From Tubiluchus corallicola (lineage: Eukaryota; Priapulida; Priapulimorpha; Priapulimorphida; Tubiluchidae), in NCBI GenBank assembly GCA_030141605.1, contig JAQGDQ010000801.1, positions 47,501 through 94,284 on the forward strand: a DNA stretch of 46,784 nt, written 5' to 3'. A model generated the notes under the pieces. The model saw nothing but the letters and a program-made list of their open reading frames with translations. It was not told the DNA's origin and made no database searches. Below are positions 24,004-33,790 of this stretch, one piece after another; within the stretch, counting starts at the first letter, position 1; the number at the start of each line of letters is the position of its first letter. Both the position numbers and the translations under genes were made by a program.

Positions 24004-24441
24004 CCCTTTCAGTCCCAAATTATTTTTTTAATAAGAAAATTTTTTTTGGCTTGGTACTTTTGTTCAGTATGTCCATCTTGTTTACACATAGTAATTATTT
24101 TTTTCTACCTGTGCCCGTGTGCTAAATATAGCCTGTATCCCACGGATACATTGGGATTCAATGGAAGCATGAAATGTGTTTCATTTTGCAACTGCTGATA
24201 ATTTTTTAAAGTATTTAAGACATTTAGTATGCATGCTGTGCTGATCTGTACAATGTCGTCTCTAAAGTACTGTACCTTGCGCAGTTTTTTGTGCCATGTA
24301 GATTTTCTAGTTTGCCATTTTATCACCATTTTAGTCTATTGCTATTGGCTTAAATCAAAATAACTATTAACAGATCAAATAACTGTCAGTTTTAAAATTT
24401 TATTAATTTTAAAGGCAGAAAATATTCTCGTATCCCACGGG
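24004..24441 (-). mobile_element. TTAA-type MITE 'P', copy 1 (one end lost)
   Basis: Minus-strand copy of the element complete at 42103-42563. It starts in plus coordinates with CCCTTTCAGTCCCAAAT (the right end) and proceeds through GTGCCCGTGTGCTAAATATA and CTGTCAGTTTTAAAATTT to CGTATCCCACGGG, where the outer ~15 bp of the other end are missing. Non-coding. Confidence 0.8.
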
Positions 24442-24462
24442 AAATCATCTAATGCTCTACTT

Positions 24463-25085
24463 AAAACAAAACCAGACCCAACATAAAACAGCAGGTCAAA
24501 ACAGACCATCTTTTAAAATATTGAAAGGAAACATACTATTTTTTAAAGAATGACTGACTTAAAAGAATTACTACCACACAACACAACTTCACGTTCACGC
24601 CACTAATTCTTTGCTGTTACATGCATCTCGCTATTCGCTAGTTACACGAGTACTAGCACCTGCATTTCAGAAAACATTGCACAAAAAACAGGCGCTGTAC
24701 CTCTCAGTACAGATGTATTAGTTTGATACGAACTGCGCACGTTCGACAGCTCATGCTTCAGTGCAGTGGTAAATTTGAAGTTAAAAATTTTAACTTAAAA
24801 CTTACGAGTTTTAGTACAAAACATTGAATATCTTACAGGAGTACTGCACTTCAATTTTCTCTTTCACAAACACATGCAACACGCTCGTGGAATATTTTTG
24901 TAGTTGAAAATTATGTTAGTTTGTGACGTTGTCAATAGTTGAGCTCGCCATCCGTTAACCAAGATTTTAATCTATTTTTTAGTTATCAGAAACGCTTTTG
25001 CAGTATTAATTTTGTCAAAAATGTATACTTTTTATAGTATATGAAAATCATCCTGTCTTCCTTTAAATCAGCAGAAATCATATTA
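24463..25085 (+). repeat. Dispersed repeat R1, copy 5 (near full length)
   Basis: Begins AAACAAAACCAGACCCAACA and carries R1 landmarks through CACGTTCACGCCACTAATTC, TTTTAGTACAAAACATTG, ACATGCAACACGCTCGTGG and AATCATCCTGTCTTCC. It ends in TCATATTAATAGCCA as copy 2 does, which helps fix the 3' boundary. Confidence 0.85.
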
Positions 25086-25129
25086 ATAGCCAATTTGATT
25101 TGAATTCATAGTTTGCTTAGGTGGCAGTT

Positions 25130-25563
25130 TATGCAAATAATTGGCTTCCTTCTGTCTCGGAAGACAATGGAGTGTGCGCCAAGAGAGTCAATTATTGATC
25201 ACATTGAAGGAGCTGCAAAGTCGATTGTGGCTGAGCAGTGCCATCCTTGCACGTCTCCAGGGCGCACGCCTGGGCAAGGTGTGTGGAGATCCTGAGTTGC
25301 TCAGACAACAGGAACCCCCTCTCTTCCTCTCTGGTGTAGTCCAAAGAAAAGCGGAGCGATTCGTTTAGCACCAGGTTGGCTGCAGGAGCTGCCGGAGTCA
25401 GTGAGCATGCTGCACTGGTCCGCCTTCGGGGCTCCACTCCTGATTTGGAAGGTTTACTCCTCTACACATGGCAGTTGGGTCACTTGACCTCCTCCGCCCT
25501 CTAGCCGTTGGCTGCTTGTGCAGCTCCTCCGCCTAGTATCGAGATACAGTGTGGGCGTCCCGC
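25130..25563. other. GC-rich block of unknown origin beside the 5S-like sequence
   Basis: About 430 bp distinctly more GC-rich than the surrounding DNA, adjoining the 3' end of the 5S-like sequence. Open stretches occur on both strands (about 75-80 codons), but I recognise no protein in any frame and it is not histone. It could be a 5S-repeat spacer, the body of a 5S-derived SINE, or a piece of a larger retroelement. The two termini and any target duplication are not clear. Confidence 0.4.
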
Positions 25564-25683
25564 AAGCCTACAGCACCTGGTATTCCTAGGCGGTCACCCA
25601 TCCAAGTACTAACCAGGCTCTACGTTGCTTAACTTCGGCGATCAGACGAGAACCGGTGTTCTCAACATGATTTGCCCGTAGGC
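25564..25683 (-). pseudogene. 5S rRNA-like sequence (diverged copy or 5S-derived SINE head)
   Basis: The minus strand reads GCCTACGG, then CACCGGTTCTCGTCTGATC, GCCGAAGTTAAGCAACG, AGCCTGGTTAGTACTTGGAT, GGGTGACCGCCTAGGAATAC and CAGGTGCTGTAGGCTT. This is full-length 5S rRNA, 120 nt, including the internal control region (A-box, intermediate element, C-box). Roughly ten positions differ from the usual metazoan sequence as I know it, clustered in the first 30 nt. The canonical T-run terminator is absent after the 3' end (TGCGGGAC follows). So it is probably not a functional gene in a 5S array but a pseudogene or the head of a 5S-derived SINE. Confidence 0.85.
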
Positions 25684-25689
25684 AGTTTT

Positions 25690-26270
25690 GCAAATAGTTC
25701 GTTTAAAATTCAGTCATTTTATTTTTCAAGCTAGTCTTTCGACTAGAATCACTAACGAAAAAGTTGAAACAACTACAGTAGGACGTCTGCCTACTCCTAG
25801 AGAGGAAAATTAGCATTCCGGCTGTTTGAGATATTCAATACACAACGCGAACAAATGGGAAGCTGCAGCTTTTAAAATGGAGCCTCTGGAGGATACGATA
25901 CTGCAGGCTTGGTCGCTAATAAGTCACAAAGCCAGTCCACTGTTTGGTAATGAGAGACTGCTGACGAACAGATGGACAGAGAGCTAACAACTAAATAAAC
26001 ATATCATGTTTTCACTCGTGAGCACGTAGTAAACAAACAGCACGTGGCATCCGCCCACAACTGGAGTACTCTGGGACCTAAACAAAAACCTAAGAATTTT
26101 TATGACAGTTCTCCATGTCCATTTTTATTAAAGGAAAAGACAAGTTTTTTTGGACATTGGGTTTATTTTACTAGCTGTTAGAACTTAGAAAGCTATAACA
26201 AAGAACTTTAGAGAAAACTCTCTACAAAGTATAAAGTTAATCTATACTACTGCTGTAAACATGCGCATGC
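25690..26270. other. No recognisable feature
   Basis: Unique sequence with no supportable gene. Confidence 0.45.
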
Positions 26271-26499
26271 GCGGTGGTAATTGGTGTAGTGGTTACACTA
26301 GAGTCTGCTTATTATAGTGGTCAAAGCTTAAACTTGTGACTATTAACCATAAACGCCCGTTTTGCATGAGAGTCGAACTGAGAAAGACGAATTAAAACAA
26401 AGAAACAGTGGAAATTGTAACAACGTGACTTGGCAGTTTGCCAAGAAACATGTAACTCTTGTCTCGAATGCAAAAAACAACAAGAGAAGTAAACACCTT

Positions 26500-26575
26500 G
26501 ACTGAGATTCGAACCCAAAACCTTCTGCCTTCCGGACAACTGTGCTAACCATTACACGACAATGGTTTCAATCTT
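26500..26575 (-). mobile_element. tRNA-like sequence (SINE head)
   Basis: The minus strand reads GTGTAATGGTTAGCACAG (A-box/D-arm-like), then AGGTTTTGGGTTCGAATCTC (T-arm with B-box). The spacing between them matches a tRNA. The T-stem needs several G-T pairs and the acceptor ends do not pair well, so I call it tRNA-derived rather than a tRNA gene. A second degenerate tRNA-like sequence lies at about 26768-26838 on the plus strand (GGTAACGGTTAAGCC, then GGATTCGAATC). Confidence 0.55.
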
Positions 26576-26925
26576 ATTTACCGTTTATATCTCTTAACCG
26601 TTCACAACATCTTTAACTTTTAAGAGGATTTAAATGCAAAGAGATGACTATATGTAGCTGTTGGCACTAAACTTTGTTGATCCTGGAAGGATCTTGGTCA
26701 TTGACAATCCACTTCTATTGGCTCATGTGTTATGAAAAATTTGTTGAATTCTGAAAAAAAATGTCTTTGGGTAACGGTTAAGCCTTGTTGTCGGAACGTG
26801 AAAAGATGTGGATTCGAATCATAACAGAAACTAGTAAATAGCGAATCAAATATGCGTTGTTTTACCATTTTGTCAATAACTACGTTACGACATTTTTCAG
26901 AACCGGATGTAGCGAATTAATTGTT

Positions 26926-26930
26926 TTGTT

Positions 26931-26976
<46 letters not shown>

Positions 26977-27290
26977 CGTTGTCGTCGTCGTTGTCGCTGT
27001 TGTTGTTATTCTTGTTTTTGTTGCTGTTGTTGTCATCGTCATCGTTGTTGCTGTTGCTGTTACTGTTATTGTTGTTGTTGTTGTCGCCGTCGTTGTCGCT
27101 GTCGCTGTCGTTGTCGCTGTTGTTGTTCTTGTTGACGTTGATGTTATCATCGTCGTTGTTGCTGCTGCTGCCCTCTTGTTGTCGTTGTTACTGTTGTAGT
27201 GGTTACTGTTGTTACTGTTGCTGCTATCGCCGCTGTCTTGTTGTCGTTGTTACTGCTGAGGTCGTTGTCGTCGTCGCCGTCGTCATATAC
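26926..27290. repeat. (GTT/GTC)n microsatellite
   Basis: About 365 bp, pure GTT for the first ~50 bp, then degenerating into GTC, GCT and GTT mixtures. Cys/Val/Leu-rich frames are artefacts. Confidence 0.9.
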
Positions 27291-27760
27291 TGATTAATAG
27301 TCCTATATGATTTTTTCTAGGACCACAGTAAATGTAGAAAAGTTGTCAATACTGTATCACACGAGAACCCTGACGATGATTTCATTGAATTATCCACACG
27401 ATGGTCACTTACATTCCACAGTAATTGCTGTTCCTGTTCTCAGAGTATTGTTCTCTTCACTGACTTAAGGAGCAAATATTTACCCACACCTGATTCTCTA
27501 TTGCCATTGGCAGAATCTTAAAGAAAGTGAATTATTATCCTCGCTGTCGACCCAACGGAAACAGACCAAAAGTCGGCTTTCCTTTCACTGTCCATTGTAT
27601 AAAAGCACTTCGTGTTGTGCTTAACATCTCTGTTCAACTGTGTTGAGTCGCTCATTCTCAGTAATTCAACCCAATTTCGAGTTTGAGTGAATGCTGATAA
27701 CATCATCTGCCTCCCAGCATCCCAGCGTACCGCGTTTTCTCTGATCTCTGCTGCTTTAGG
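27291..27760. other. No recognisable feature
   Basis: Unique sequence with no supportable gene. Confidence 0.45.
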
Positions 27761-28250
27761 TTAAAGGACAAGACAAGGGGTACTTGAAGTAGGTTTCAGA
27801 AAAATCGCCTTGAAATTATACTACTTTACAGCAGTTTTATGCTTATATCGTATTCGTGTTGAAAGGAATTTTCGTTTGTTTTCATTTTAAATCTCCTGCA
27901 ATACTATTCCGACCGCGCCATTACATGACGTCATATACGCACAACGTAAATTTGGGAAGGAAACGAAGTGCTAATTTATGACCCAAAAAACTTTCAAATC
28001 TATATTACTTAGCATTTCACTTACCTGCTGGATAAGCTTATGTAACTAGACTAACAAATTAAAATGTTTGTGCCAATTGGTAAAATGTCGCTGACTCACC
28101 CTCCAGGGTGCGCCACTCACTAGCCAAAAATGTATTTTTGATCTTATTGACAATATACAGTAAATTTTACTTAACTAGCAACATGTGTGCTATGATGCCC
28201 CAATGAGTTTTAAAAATTTCCTCTCAGAGACCGCCACAGTCTCTTGCAAG
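27761..28250 (+). mobile_element. R2 MITE, copy 1
   Basis: Begins TTAAAGGACAAGACAAGGGG, then TACTTGAAGTAGGTTTCAG, a CATTTTAAATCTCC block, and the palindrome TGACGTCA at 27926-27933. Further shared blocks are AATTGGTAAAATGTCGCTGA, CTCACCCTCCAGGGTGCGCC and GTATTTTTGATCTTATTGAC. The right terminus is not identifiable (diverges after about 28250). Non-coding. Copies at 30128 and 32781 align over most of the length. Confidence 0.8.
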
Positions 28251-28431
28251 ATCTGCTGTCATTTTGTTCAGACACATTAAATTGCAAAGCATGCAGGAAC
28301 GTGTAATGAACGTTCATCACCTGTCCAACGTTCCTCACCTGTCCACGTATCCACACGCAAGCGTAATTTGTAACGTAATTAAGAGACGATTAAGCAGGTA
28401 TCGTTTTATTACTTTGCGCAGCAGTAACCCC

Positions 28432-29075
28432 TAGGGTCTGACCCCGCTCACGGTCTGACAATGCTTAATTTCTAAAGTCCGTGCGCATCTCATTCGTATT
28501 GCATTAACATATCTGGCGTTAAAGAAGAAGGTCTTGGGTTCGAGTCCTAGTCTGACAATGCTTAATTTCTCAAGTCCGTACGCATCTCATTCGTATTGCG
28601 TTAACATAGCTGGCGCTAAAGAAGAAGGTCTTGGGTTCGAGTCCTAGTCCGACCCCGCTCACAGTCTGACAATGTTTAATTTCTTAAGTCTATACGCATT
28701 CTCATTCGTATTGCATTAACATAGCTGGCGTTAAAGAAGAAGGTCTTGGGTTCGAGTCCTACTCTGACAATGCTTAATTTCTCAAGTCCGTACGCATCTC
28801 ATTTGTATTGCTTTAACACAGTTGACGCCAAAGAAGAAGGTCTTGGGTTCGAGTCCTAGTCCGACCCCGCTCACAGTCTGACAATGCTTAATTTCTCAAG
28901 TCCGTACGCATCTCATTCGTATTACTTTAACATAGTTGACGCCAAAGAAGAAGGTCTTGGGTTCGAGTCCTAGTCTGACAATGCTTAATTTCTTAAGTCC
29001 ATATGCATCTCATTCGTATTGCTTTAACATAGTTGACGCCAAAGAAGAAGGTCTTTGGTTCGAGTCATCAATTTA
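28432..29075 (+). repeat. Dimeric tandem array of a tRNA-derived unit (six copies)
   Basis: Six ~100-bp copies, each GTCTGACAATGCTTAATTTC, then CATCTCATTCGTATTG, TTAACATAGCTGGCG, AAAGAAGAAGGTC and TTGGGTTCGAGTCCTAG. GGTTCGAGTCC is a perfect Pol III B-box, and ACATAGCTGG resembles a damaged A-box with most of the anticodon arm deleted between them. The linkers alternate: copies 2-3 and 4-5 are joined by an extra CCGACCCCGCTCACA, while 1-2, 3-4 and 5-6 lack it. So the array consists of three ~210-bp dimers. The last copy has a decayed B-box (TTTGGTTCGAGTCA). Confidence 0.85.
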
Positions 29076-29079
29076 TTTA

Positions 29080-29443
29080 ACACAGCTTTCCTTTACACCA
29101 GACTCTTGATGAACCAGCAGCCTTACAGAGAGAGATTGAAATTACAGCTATAGATTACACAGCGGCTACAAGTTGAACCACAAAGTGTAATTGATCATTA
29201 AACCCCCCATGAATGCATTCACATATTTTTACACAATAAAACTTGTCACACTTGTCAAAACACGAGGAAACGCGCACAATTTCACCGGGCCATTCTATTG
29301 CTCTGGACATAAAACTGGTTTTATGCAGAAAAGCACAACCAGAAAGAAAATAACTCGACATGAACTCAGCAAGTGCAATAATGCTCCTAATAGAGTCCTT
29401 TGATTCCCCAAGAAAGCATACACGACACTGAATGAATAACTTT
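29080..29443. other. No recognisable feature
   Basis: Unique sequence. An open frame of 99 codons on the minus strand has no recognisable features and a Cys/Phe-rich composition. I do not call it. Confidence 0.45.
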
Positions 29444-29897
29444 AATCCTTTCATACCAGTTGTATACGAGAATATTTTTTGCCTTTAAAATTAATAAAAT
29501 TTTAAAACTGACAGTTATTTGATCTGTTAATAGTTATTTTGATTTAAGTCAATAACAATAGACTAAAAATGGTGATAAAATGGCAAACTACAAAATCTAC
29601 ATAGCATAAAAACTGTGCAAGGAACAATACTTTAGAGACGACTTTGTACAGAACAGCATAGCAGGCATACTAAATGTCTTAAATACTTTAATAAATTATC
29701 AGCAGTTGCAAAATGAAGCACATTTTATGTTTCCATTGAATCCCAATGTATCCCGTGGGATACAGGCTATATTTAGCACGCGGGCACAGGTAGAAAAAAA
29801 TAATTATTATGTGTAGACAAGACGGACATACTGAACAAAAGTACCAAATCAAAAAAAATTTTCTTATTAAAAAATAATTTGGGACTGAAAGACTGAA
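29444..29897 (+). mobile_element. TTAA-type MITE 'P', copy 2
   Basis: Starts near CCTTTCATACCAGTTG and ends TTTGGGACTGAAAGACTGAA, matching the intact element at 42103-42563 throughout. The terminal CCCTTTCA motifs have decayed on both sides. The inner TATCCCGTGGGATA motif is retained near 29750. Confidence 0.85.
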
Positions 29898-29900
29898 AGA

Positions 29901-30038
29901 GTAAAGGACAAACAAAGGGACACCTGAAGTAGGTTTATGTTTCATAGACATTTTTAAACTTATTTGTTACATTTTTTAAGTTTAAGTGACAACAGTAAAA
30001 TAAACCCGACATGCTAAGTGACCTCTTCTTTCCGTTAA
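29901..30038 (+). mobile_element. Internally deleted R2 MITE
   Basis: A ~140-bp derivative keeps the R2 left end (TAAAGGACAAACAAAGGG and CCTGAAGTAGGTTT) joined directly to the R2 right end (AACAGTAAAATAAACCCGAC, CTTCTTTCCGTTAA). The ~350-bp interior, including the CRE palindrome, is missing. It lies between a P element and a SINE. Confidence 0.7.
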
Positions 30039-30039
30039 T

Positions 30040-30127
30040 GAAATTTTGATACGAAAATCAGGAAATGTGAAAAAGTTTCGTACTGTTTGGATTCGAACGC
30101 GAGCCTTCTGCTTACAAGGCTAATGCC
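30040..30127 (-). mobile_element. tRNA-derived SINE, copy 3
   Basis: The minus strand reads TAAGGCATTAGCCTTGTAAG, CAGAAGGCTCGC, B-box GTTCGAATCC, then CGAAACTTTTTCACATTTCC, as in the copies at 7.75 and 20.05 kb. It is sandwiched between two R2-type MITEs. Confidence 0.65.
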
Positions 30128-30631
30128 TTAAACGACAAGAAGGGGTACCTAAAATAGGTTTCAGAAAATTCGTCTTAAAAAATTACACTACTTTACAGCA
30201 ATTTTATGCGTATATCGTACTCGTGTTGAAAGGAATTTTTGTTTGTTTTCATTTTAAATCTCCCCCATACTGTTCCGTCGGCGCCATTACATGACGTCAC
30301 TATGCAAACGTAAATCAGGGAAAGAAAAGGCAATGTTAAATTATGTCCCAAAAAACTTTCCATGCAAATCTATAATATTACTTAGCATTTCGCTTACCTG
30401 CTGAAAAGACTTATGTAACTAAAAACAATCATTTAAAATGTTCGCCATGGGTGGGCCACTCACTAACCAAAAAAACGTATTTTTAATCTTCTTGACAAGG
30501 TACAGTAATTTAAAATTTTACTTTATGCTTTATAGATAGTATTTCTCAAATTTCTTTGCTGTATCTTAACAAGTTTGAGTGATAATAGTAAAATAAACCC
30601 ATCATACTGTGTGAGTTGTTCTTTTCTTTAA
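30128..30631 (+). mobile_element. R2 MITE, copy 2 (both ends present)
   Basis: The most complete R2 copy: left end TTAAACGACAAGAAGGGG, right end GAGTTGTTCTTTTCTTTAA. Read inwards, both ends are TTAA plus an A/G-rich ~12-bp imperfect inverted repeat. TGACGTCA lies at 30292-30299, 164 bp from the left end. Length is about 504 bp with no coding potential. The TTAA boundaries fit piggyBac-like target preference, but that assignment is inference. Confidence 0.75.
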
Positions 30632-30801
30632 TCATAAAACTGACGTAATGCACATTATTTGCACATGCGCAGTAATTTTAACTCAGCAATGTGGTGTGAG
30701 TTTTGATATGATGATGTTTTACTTGCGAATTTCTGTCATCATGGTTACACGAGGTAAAGAAGAAGTTAACGCGTGTACAGCTAAAGTTGTCCACATGCCG
30801 A

Positions 30802-31647
30802 TTACGGTCTCGGGAATTCAATGCAATCGCTAGCAACCACGTTGCCGTTGTCGTCGACAGTTTCTTGAAGAATGTTCGTGAGGGAAAGTTTGCAATATTG
30901 TTTACAAGATGGCGCCTCGAAGATGGTACTTGGATCCGAGGTCCTGACCTTCCAACATGGCGTTCCCTCTACGCTAAAGCAAGGTATGTTACATCTCTTA
31001 GACCCCACCTTTCGACGAGAGACATCCTGCGTGGAATAGTCTGGTAAACAACGGGCTCCCTTCGGTAGACATCTCTTGACCATGGCCATGTAGCCTCGAT
31101 TTGAACCACAAGGGAAGCATTCCGGGCGAGGTTCTGACCATGTCCCGACAACTGCAGCTCTTTTCACAACAAGTCTTTTGGGAGATTCCATCTTTGATGA
31201 GACATCCCTGGAAACCTTTTGAGCGTCAACATGGTGAACGAGATTGCTCGTATTGCTGCAGGACGAGCTGATGCATACTGTTTTACGGTCACATACATAA
31301 AATCTTTCTGGGCAAATAGAAGGACTGGCGTTACAGTCATCTTCGTCACTGCCGTCATCGCAGTGTGGAAATCCGTCACACTTGTACTTTTCCCAGTAAC
31401 ACTGCTGTCTGTTTTTGCAAGTAAAGAAGTTGTCCTTACACCAGAATGACTGGCAGTCTTGAGTCCCTCCACAACTCGGATACTGGCTACAGTTGAACGC
31501 GCTGGGCAGACAGGAAAATCCACCTGGATTAGGAGCTAAGCAGTTGTAGCATTCTGCTAACTTACCTCTTGGGAACGTTGACACTTTTACACTAAACAAC
31601 AAACATATTAGTACAGCTGCTAACGTACAAATGTTTAGCTCTGCCAT
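30802..31647 (-). CDS. Secreted LDLa/TSP1-like cysteine-rich protein, paralogue A (281 aa)
   Basis: Single uninterrupted frame from ATG at 31647 (A at -3, G at +4) to TAA. The start is the first ATG of the open frame and begins a clear signal peptide (residues 1-23, ICTLAAVLICLLFSV core), so the product is secreted. Residues 33-69 are cysteine-rich (FNCSQYPSCGGTQDCQ). Residues 70-105 form one LDL-receptor class A domain ending CDGFPHCDDGSDEDDC. Residues 112-130 resemble the first half of a second LDLa (CPERFYVCDRKTVCISSSC), lacking the calcium-binding half. VKR at 161-163 is a possible processing site. Residues 165-275 carry GTWSEPRPECFPCGS and further paired cysteines like a degenerate TSP1 repeat. 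N-glycosylation sequons occur (NCS, NAS, NTS). The nearest relative in the window is paralogue B. The lack of introns suggests a retrocopy or a single-exon family. Ligand and role are unknown. Confidence 0.82.
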   Translation of the reverse strand: MAELNICTLAAVLICLLFSVKVSTFPRGKLAECYNCLAPNPGGFSCLPSAFNCSQYPSCGGTQDCQSFWCKDNFFTCKNRQQCYWEKYKCDGFPHCDDGSDEDDCNASPSICPERFYVCDRKTVCISSSCSNTSNLVHHVDAQKVSRDVSSKMESPKRLVVKRAAVVGTWSEPRPECFPCGSNRGYMAMVKRCLPKGARCLPDYSTQDVSRRKVGSKRCNIPCFSVEGTPCWKVRTSDPSTIFEAPSCKQYCKLSLTNILQETVDDNGNVVASDCIEFPRP

Positions 31648-31739
31648 AATTGATCGTTGTAAATTTACTAAATAAAATATTCTAAAAAAAATAGTAACAG
31701 AACGTAAAGGCGCAGACAATGGAGTCGTATAGAACACCT

Positions 31740-31990
31740 TTTTAATTTAAATATCTTCGTTTGCATAATTATTTGTTGATCTGTTAAGTAATTTTCATTT
31801 ACCGAGCTAAGCTTTACAGTAAAATAATTGGTTAAAGTCTATTTATTCTTGTGGTTAAAGCTGCTTGCTGATTATTGTTGTTAATTGCGCGGCCGGGCTT
31901 GGGACCGGCACTGAGTTGGACTGGCTTGCCCCCCCCCCCGCAGTGGCTAGGTTGAATTGAATAACAAGAAATAAGTGAAATAAATATGTA
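31740..31990. other. Upstream region of paralogue A with poly-C run
   Basis: Unique sequence upstream of paralogue A, with a C run at about 31928-31939 next to a short GC-rich patch (GCGCGGCCGGGCTTGGG). No TATA-like element stands out at a convincing distance. Confidence 0.35.
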
Positions 31991-31994
31991 ACGA

Positions 31995-32518
31995 AGTTAC
32001 AATTTCGTCTTGATGAGGTGTGTCAATCTTCTAACAGGCGTAAAAAACACAAAAATTAGAATATTCTCAGGCTTAGTTGAAACTATATTTCTGTATAACT
32101 CTGAGCTCTGGACATTAAAAGCAAATCATAAAGCTGAAATCGATGCGTTTCAAAGGCTAAATAACAGAAACATTTTGGGTATCAGATGGCCAAAGAAAAT
32201 TTCAAAAACAAAGATCTATATAAAAAAAACAAAAGAAGAACCTTGGACAAGAAAAATAAAAAGACGCCGTTTAAGATGGATTGGGCATATGCTTAGACTA
32301 CCTGATGATATTCCAGTGAAGATAGCTCTTCAACAAGCCATAGAACCAGCTAAAAAACCTGCAGGAGGACAAATGTTAACATATTTTGATTTTGCACAGA
32401 AAGATTTAAACACTTCAGCATTGATCCTTAGAAATAAATGTACTTGGGGCATTGTGGCGAGCAGGGAGTCCTGGCATAGGGAGGTGAGCAGAATCATGTC
32501 ACTGGACGTGTGATTCAT

Positions 32519-32519
<1 letters not shown>
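31995..32519 (+). mobile_element. LINE 'B' 3' fragment, copy 2 (open frame)
   Basis: About 167 open codons of a LINE reverse transcriptase C-terminus: TIFLYNSELWTLKANHKAEI, DAFQRLNNRNILGIRWP, RRRLRWIGHMLRLPDD and the tail SRIMSLDV. The E-WTL, RR-LRWIGH and K-PAGGQ patterns are typical of RTE/Jockey-like elements. It is 5'-truncated but has no internal stop, so it looks younger than the minus-strand copy at 18.5-19.4 kb. The stop TGA leads straight into TTCATTG and a (GAT)n tail. Confidence 0.88.
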
Positions 32520-32592
<73 letters not shown>

Positions 32593-32597
32593 CGATG
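32520..32597. repeat. (GAT)n tail of LINE B
   Basis: About 24 GAT triplets with one AAT interruption, immediately downstream of the LINE B 3' end, as in the minus-strand copy. Confidence 0.9.
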
Positions 32598-32780
32598 AAA
32601 AAACACCTGTAACCTGTAAATGATGCAAAACACCTGAGTCTGTTCACACTTCACTCAGTTGCAAGTGTTGAAAAGTGTTTTGCAGTGTTCACAATATCTA
32701 AAATATTGTTTTGCCGCATAGAAAAGCTTCTGCATGAGATGTGTAATTGTTGTAGATTCCAGGTTTCAAATTGTGCGTAT

Positions 32781-33290
32781 TTAAAGGACAAGAAAAGGGG
32801 TACCTGAAGTAGGTTTCAGAAAAATCGTCTTAAAAAATTATATTACTTTATAGCAATTTTATGCGTATATCTTACTCGCACTAAAAGGAATTTTAGTTTG
32901 TCTTCATTTTAAATCTCCGACAATACTGTTCCGAAGTCGCCATTACATGACGTCATGCACCAAACGTAAATCAAGGGAAGAAAAGGTAATGTTAAATTAT
33001 GTCTCAAAAGATCTTCCATGCAAATCTATGTTACTTAGATTTTCGATTACCTACTAAAAATACTTATGTAACTAGAAAAGAAAATTATGAATTATTAAAA
33101 ATGTTTTCACCAATTGGTAAAATGTCGCTGACTCACCCTCCAGGGTGCACCACTCACTAACCAAAAACGTATTTTTAATCTTATTGACAAGATACAGTAA
33201 TTTAAAATTTTATTTAGTTAGTGACTTGTGCGCTACGAATGCTCTGATTATTTTTTCAAACTTTACAAAATGTTATCAAAACTTGTTTCA
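32781..33290 (+). mobile_element. R2 MITE, copy 3
   Basis: Starts TTAAAGGACAAGAAAAGGGG and carries TGACGTCA at 32948-32955, 167 bp from the end. Shared blocks AATTGGTAAAATGTCGCTGA and CACCCTCCAGGGTGCACC follow. The right end is not recognisable, so it is truncated or diverged there. Confidence 0.8.
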
Positions 33291-33597
33291 AATGACCTGT
33301 CGTCAAAATGGCTGCGTCTAACGGCCATCGCGGGAGTTTAAATTTACATGTTTTATACAGCGTTACTGCCGATTGAAGTCCTGCATGCAAAAAGGCTGTA
33401 TGTAAGTGATATAAAATTTCAAAACGAATTTTTCAAGCTTTATGTTTATGAAGGGTTTTCTTGTGCTTTAAGGCCATTTGAGCTGGATGTTACATGGTGC
33501 TGCCATCTAGCAACGAAAATAATGCGAAAGCAATTTAATTTTGGCCTTCCGATGAACCTTTGAGCATCGCAGCTTTTGAGTTTTGAAACATATAGAC

Positions 33598-33665
33598 AGT
33601 GTCGGCTCTACCACTAGACAAACAAGCAGTCGACTGAGGCGCCAAATTTAGCGGCCGTCAAATTC
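33598..33665 (+). mobile_element. hAT-like terminal fragment
   Basis: CAGTGTCGGCTCTACCACTA followed by GCGCCAAATTTAGCGG resembles the 5' terminal region of hAT MITEs (compare CAGGGCCGGCCTTA and AGGCAAACTAGGCAAC at 41209). No partner terminus was found nearby, so it is a truncated copy or a chance resemblance. Confidence 0.4.
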
Positions 33666-33746
33666 TGGAACTACTGTTTAGTTTTTAAATTTAACTTCAA
33701 TATTAAAAATAACACAGTGTTACTTAACTGCACGACACGTTAATTA

Positions 33747-33790
33747 AAGCAAAACCGGACCCAATTTTAAACTGTAGGTCAACACTGCTA
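33747..33790 (+). repeat. R1 head fragment
   Basis: TTAAAGCAAAACCGGACCCA followed by ATTTTAAACTGTAGGTCAA matches the first ~45 bp of R1 and then departs abruptly. It may be the detached head of the copy starting about 500 bp downstream. Confidence 0.65.

Noticed and set aside
25141-25437. Protein-coding gene (for example histone) beside the 5S-like sequence
   Set aside because: I checked the frames for histone and other familiar patterns and found none. Open frames of 75-80 codons are expected in GC-rich DNA.
26500-26575. Functional tRNA gene
   Set aside because: A- and B-box-like sequences are present, but the acceptor ends do not pair and the T-stem needs several weak pairs. It is better explained as a SINE head.
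30648-31449. Plus-strand frames opposite paralogue A
   Set aside because: Shadows of the minus-strand LDLa gene.
32010-32513. Host gene of 167 codons
   Set aside because: The residues are those of a LINE reverse transcriptase C-terminus and it ends in the LINE's GAT tail.
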